From positions 1,054,001-1,118,000 of the forward strand of contig CP092441.1 in the NCBI GenBank assembly GCA_030067835.1: DNA of 64,000 nt, given 5' to 3'. The notes below the pieces were generated by a model. The model was not told the origin of the DNA. It saw only the letters and a list, made by a program, of their open reading frames with translations, and did no database searches. This DNA is from Chakrabartyella piscis (GTDB lineage Bacteria; Bacillota; Clostridia; Lachnospirales; Anaerotignaceae). Positions 62,291 through 64,000 of the stretch are shown here, in pieces (within the stretch, counting starts at the first letter, position 1; the number at the start of each line of letters is the position of its first letter). A program made the translations under genes and the position numbers.

Positions 62291-62319
62291 GGCGTAGATT
62301 AATTTCTACGTCTTTTTTT
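62291..62319 (+). terminator. Terminator after the ATP-grasp operon
   Basis: GGCGTAGA (62291-62298) pairs with TCTACGTC (62305-62312), with one G-T pair, and is followed by TTTTTT. Confidence 0.85.
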
Positions 62320-62387
62320 ATGCAAATATGGTATACTTTTTACAAACGAGGACAAACTGACTGCAAGGTGAAATTGGAGGAGGATTT

Positions 62388-63293
62388 ATGATATATACAA
62401 TGACTTGTAATCCATCTTTGGATTATATTGTAACGGTAGATGGCTTTCAATTGGGCAAAACCAATCGCACACAAACAGAAAAAATGGTGGCAGGTGGCAA
62501 AGGCATCAATGTGTCTATGGTATTGCAAAATCTAGGCATTGCAAACATTGCTTTGGGCTTTGTGACAGATGATTTCACTGGAATGGAGTTTTTGCGTCAA
62601 ATCCAAACATTGAAGGTAAAAAATGACTTTGTTTCTGTGGCAAATGGCACAACACGCATCAACATGAAATTAAAAAACATAGATGGTACAGAAATCAATG
62701 GAAAAGGACCCATTGTCACAAAGGAAGAACAAGAACTTTTGTTTGTAAAATTGGATTTGTTGCAACAAGATGATATTTTGATTTTATCAGGTAGCATTCC
62801 AAATGGCATTTCAGATGTATTCTATGGTGAAATCATGAAACGATTGCAAGATAAAGGGGTTCTATTTGTGGTGGATGCTACCAAAAAACTATTGGAATAC
62901 GCATTGCCATATCAACCATTTCTCATCAAACCCAATAATCATGAATTGGGTGAATTGTTTGGTGTGGAGCTGACCACAAGAAAATCTGTGGTGCCATATG
63001 CAAAGAAAATCCAAGATTTAGGAGCAAGAAATGTATTGGTTTCCATGGCAGGAGAAGGCGCTGTGTTCTTGGCAGAAACAGGCGAAGTGTTCCAAATGGA
63101 AGCACCAAAAGGCACATTGGTCTATGGTGGTGGCGCTGGCGATTCTATGGTGGCAGGTTTTGTCACTGGCTGGTTGCAAGAAAAGGACTATTTCCATGGA
63201 TTTAAGATGGGTGTTTCTGCTGGCAGTGCAACAGCATTTTCTGAAGGTCTGGCTACCAAAGAAGTGGTAGAAGCCATCTATAGAACCATATAA
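62388..63293 (+). CDS. fruK: 1-phosphofructokinase
   Basis: 301 residues of the PfkB family. VAGGKGINVSMVLQNLG near residue 35 (substrate/fold motif) and the C-terminal GGGAGDSMVAGF near 245 with the catalytic Asp are clear. It phosphorylates fructose 1-phosphate to fructose 1,6-bisphosphate. TTGGAGGAGG precedes the ATG. It is 33 bases before the fructose PTS gene, the usual fru operon; the expected fruR is not between this gene and the preceding terminator. Confidence 0.9.
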   Translation: MIYTMTCNPSLDYIVTVDGFQLGKTNRTQTEKMVAGGKGINVSMVLQNLGIANIALGFVTDDFTGMEFLRQIQTLKVKNDFVSVANGTTRINMKLKNIDGTEINGKGPIVTKEEQELLFVKLDLLQQDDILILSGSIPNGISDVFYGEIMKRLQDKGVLFVVDATKKLLEYALPYQPFLIKPNNHELGELFGVELTTRKSVVPYAKKIQDLGARNVLVSMAGEGAVFLAETGEVFQMEAPKGTLVYGGGAGDSMVAGFVTGWLQEKDYFHGFKMGVSAGSATAFSEGLATKEVVEAIYRTI

Positions 63294-63326
63294 ATACGCA
63301 ACAAATCAATTTCTAGGAGGCATAAC

Positions 63327-64000
63327 ATGAAAATTACAGACTTATTGGATCAAAAGAGCATTTCTTTGGGTGCATCACCAAAAACAAAGGAAGAAGCAAT
63401 TGATCAGGCTGTGGCTTTGATGGAGAAGAGTGGAAATGTAAAGGATTTACAGGGGTATCGACAAAGTGTTTTGGCAAGGGAACTTTTGAGTACCACAGGC
63501 ATTGGTGATGGCATTGCAATTCCCCATGGAAAAAGCAAATCTGTGAAAAGAGCAGGACTTGCAGCAATGGTGATTCCAAAAGGTGTGGATTTTGATGCTT
63601 TGGATGGGGAACCAGTCCATTTACTATTTTTGATTGCAGCACCAGAAAGCAAAAGTGATGTACATTTGGAAGTGTTGCAAAAGCTATCCACACTACTGAT
63701 GCAAGATGGATTTATGGAACAATTGCAATCAGCAAAAACAGAACAGGAATTTCTTTCAATCATAGATGAAGCAGAAGTAGAACCAGAAGCAATCCAAGAA
63801 CCACCAAAGAAAAATGAAGATGTAATTTGCGATATTTTGGCAGTCACAGCATGTCCAACAGGAATTGCGCATACCTATATGGCAGCAGAAGCTTTGCAAA
63901 AAGCAGCAACAGCAAAGAATTGCACCATCAAAGTGGAAACAAGAGGTTCTAGTGGTGCCAAAAATGTTTTGACAGTAGAAGAAATCCAAAATGCAGATTG
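63327..64000 (+). CDS. fruA: Fructose-specific PTS enzyme II, N-terminal IIA and start of IIB (partial)
   Basis: The reading frame stays open from ATG 63327 to the window end, giving about 224 residues of a longer protein. The IIA domain (1-145) has its phosphorylated His67 in GIAIPHGKS, and the following IIB domain has Cys176 in [21 protein letters not shown] membrane domain should lie beyond the window. It imports fructose and phosphorylates it at C1 for the FruK step. AGGAGG precedes the start. Confidence 0.93.
   Translation, partial: MKITDLLDQKSISLGASPKTKEEAIDQAVALMEKSGNVKDLQGYRQSVLARELLSTTGIGDGIAIPHGKSKSVKRAGLAAMVIPKGVDFDALDGEPVHLLFLIAAPESKSDVHLEVLQKLSTLLMQDGFMEQLQSAKTEQEFLSIIDEAEVEPEAIQEPPKKNEDVICDILAVTACPTGIAHTYMAAEALQKAATAKNCTIKVETRGSSGAKNVLTVEEIQNAD

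Noticed and set aside
1..64000. CRISPR array or prophage
   Set aside because: No regularly spaced direct repeats and no phage structural, integrase or lysis genes were seen; the only clear mobile element is the IS256-type insertion, apart from the small repeats.

Overview
The window reads as chromosome of a low-GC, anaerobic Gram-positive bacterium of the Clostridia, probably a Lachnospiraceae or Anaerotignum-like relative. The basis is AT-rich intergenic DNA, strong AGGAGG ribosome sites, the Firmicutes order gdpP-rplI-dnaB, two Feo iron systems, a radical-SAM PflA homologue and SLH-anchored surface protein. The species is inference only. Dispersed palindromic repeats beginning GTAGGGG recur between genes.

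Layout. (1) 56-263: two tRNA-Ser genes. (2) 1106-9251: a complete 2-oxoacid/acetoin dehydrogenase complex (E1 alpha, E1 beta, E2, E3) followed by an SGNH hydrolase, an SDR oxidoreductase, a TauE/SafE permease and a lipoate ligase able to charge the E2; an IclR regulator and a DASS-type permease follow. (3) 12504-16520: a large SLH-anchored surface protein. (4) 16740-22319: a TIM-barrel isomerase-like protein, an AfuABC-type ABC importer and a PHP phosphatase in one overlapping operon. Two of the importer genes carry, in frame, a ~160-bp MITE-like repeat whose third copy lies before polA. (5) 22604-32200: a carbohydrate island with two FGGY kinases, split DhaL/DhaK kinase, LsrF-type aldolase, a small VOC-like protein, transaldolase-family enzyme and SorC and DeoR regulators with visible candidate operators. 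(6) 32622-40922: CcdA-TlpA redox fusion, GerMN protein, gdpP-rplI-dnaB, cupin, PflX-type radical SAM, small zinc-ribbon protein. (7) 41114-49811: FeoAB, an alpha-oxoamine synthase, a class-V aminotransferase, and a dicarboxylate/amino-acid symporter gene split by a complete IS256-family element with an 8-bp target duplication; an RpiR regulator faces it. (8) 50391-58958: polA-coaE-lytic transglycosylase-peptide-binding lipoprotein, then a second FeoA-FeoB-Cys-rich set with repeated candidate operator. (9) 59534-62280: circularly permuted ATP-grasp / alpha-E / transglutaminase operon behind a strong promoter and a leader terminator. (10) 62388-64000: fruK and the start of fruA, cut by the window end.

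The best candidates for undescribed biology are the coding MITE-like element, the ATP-grasp/alpha-E/transglutaminase operon with its leader terminator, and the DhaLK/LsrF-like sugar island, whose substrate cannot be read from the sequence.
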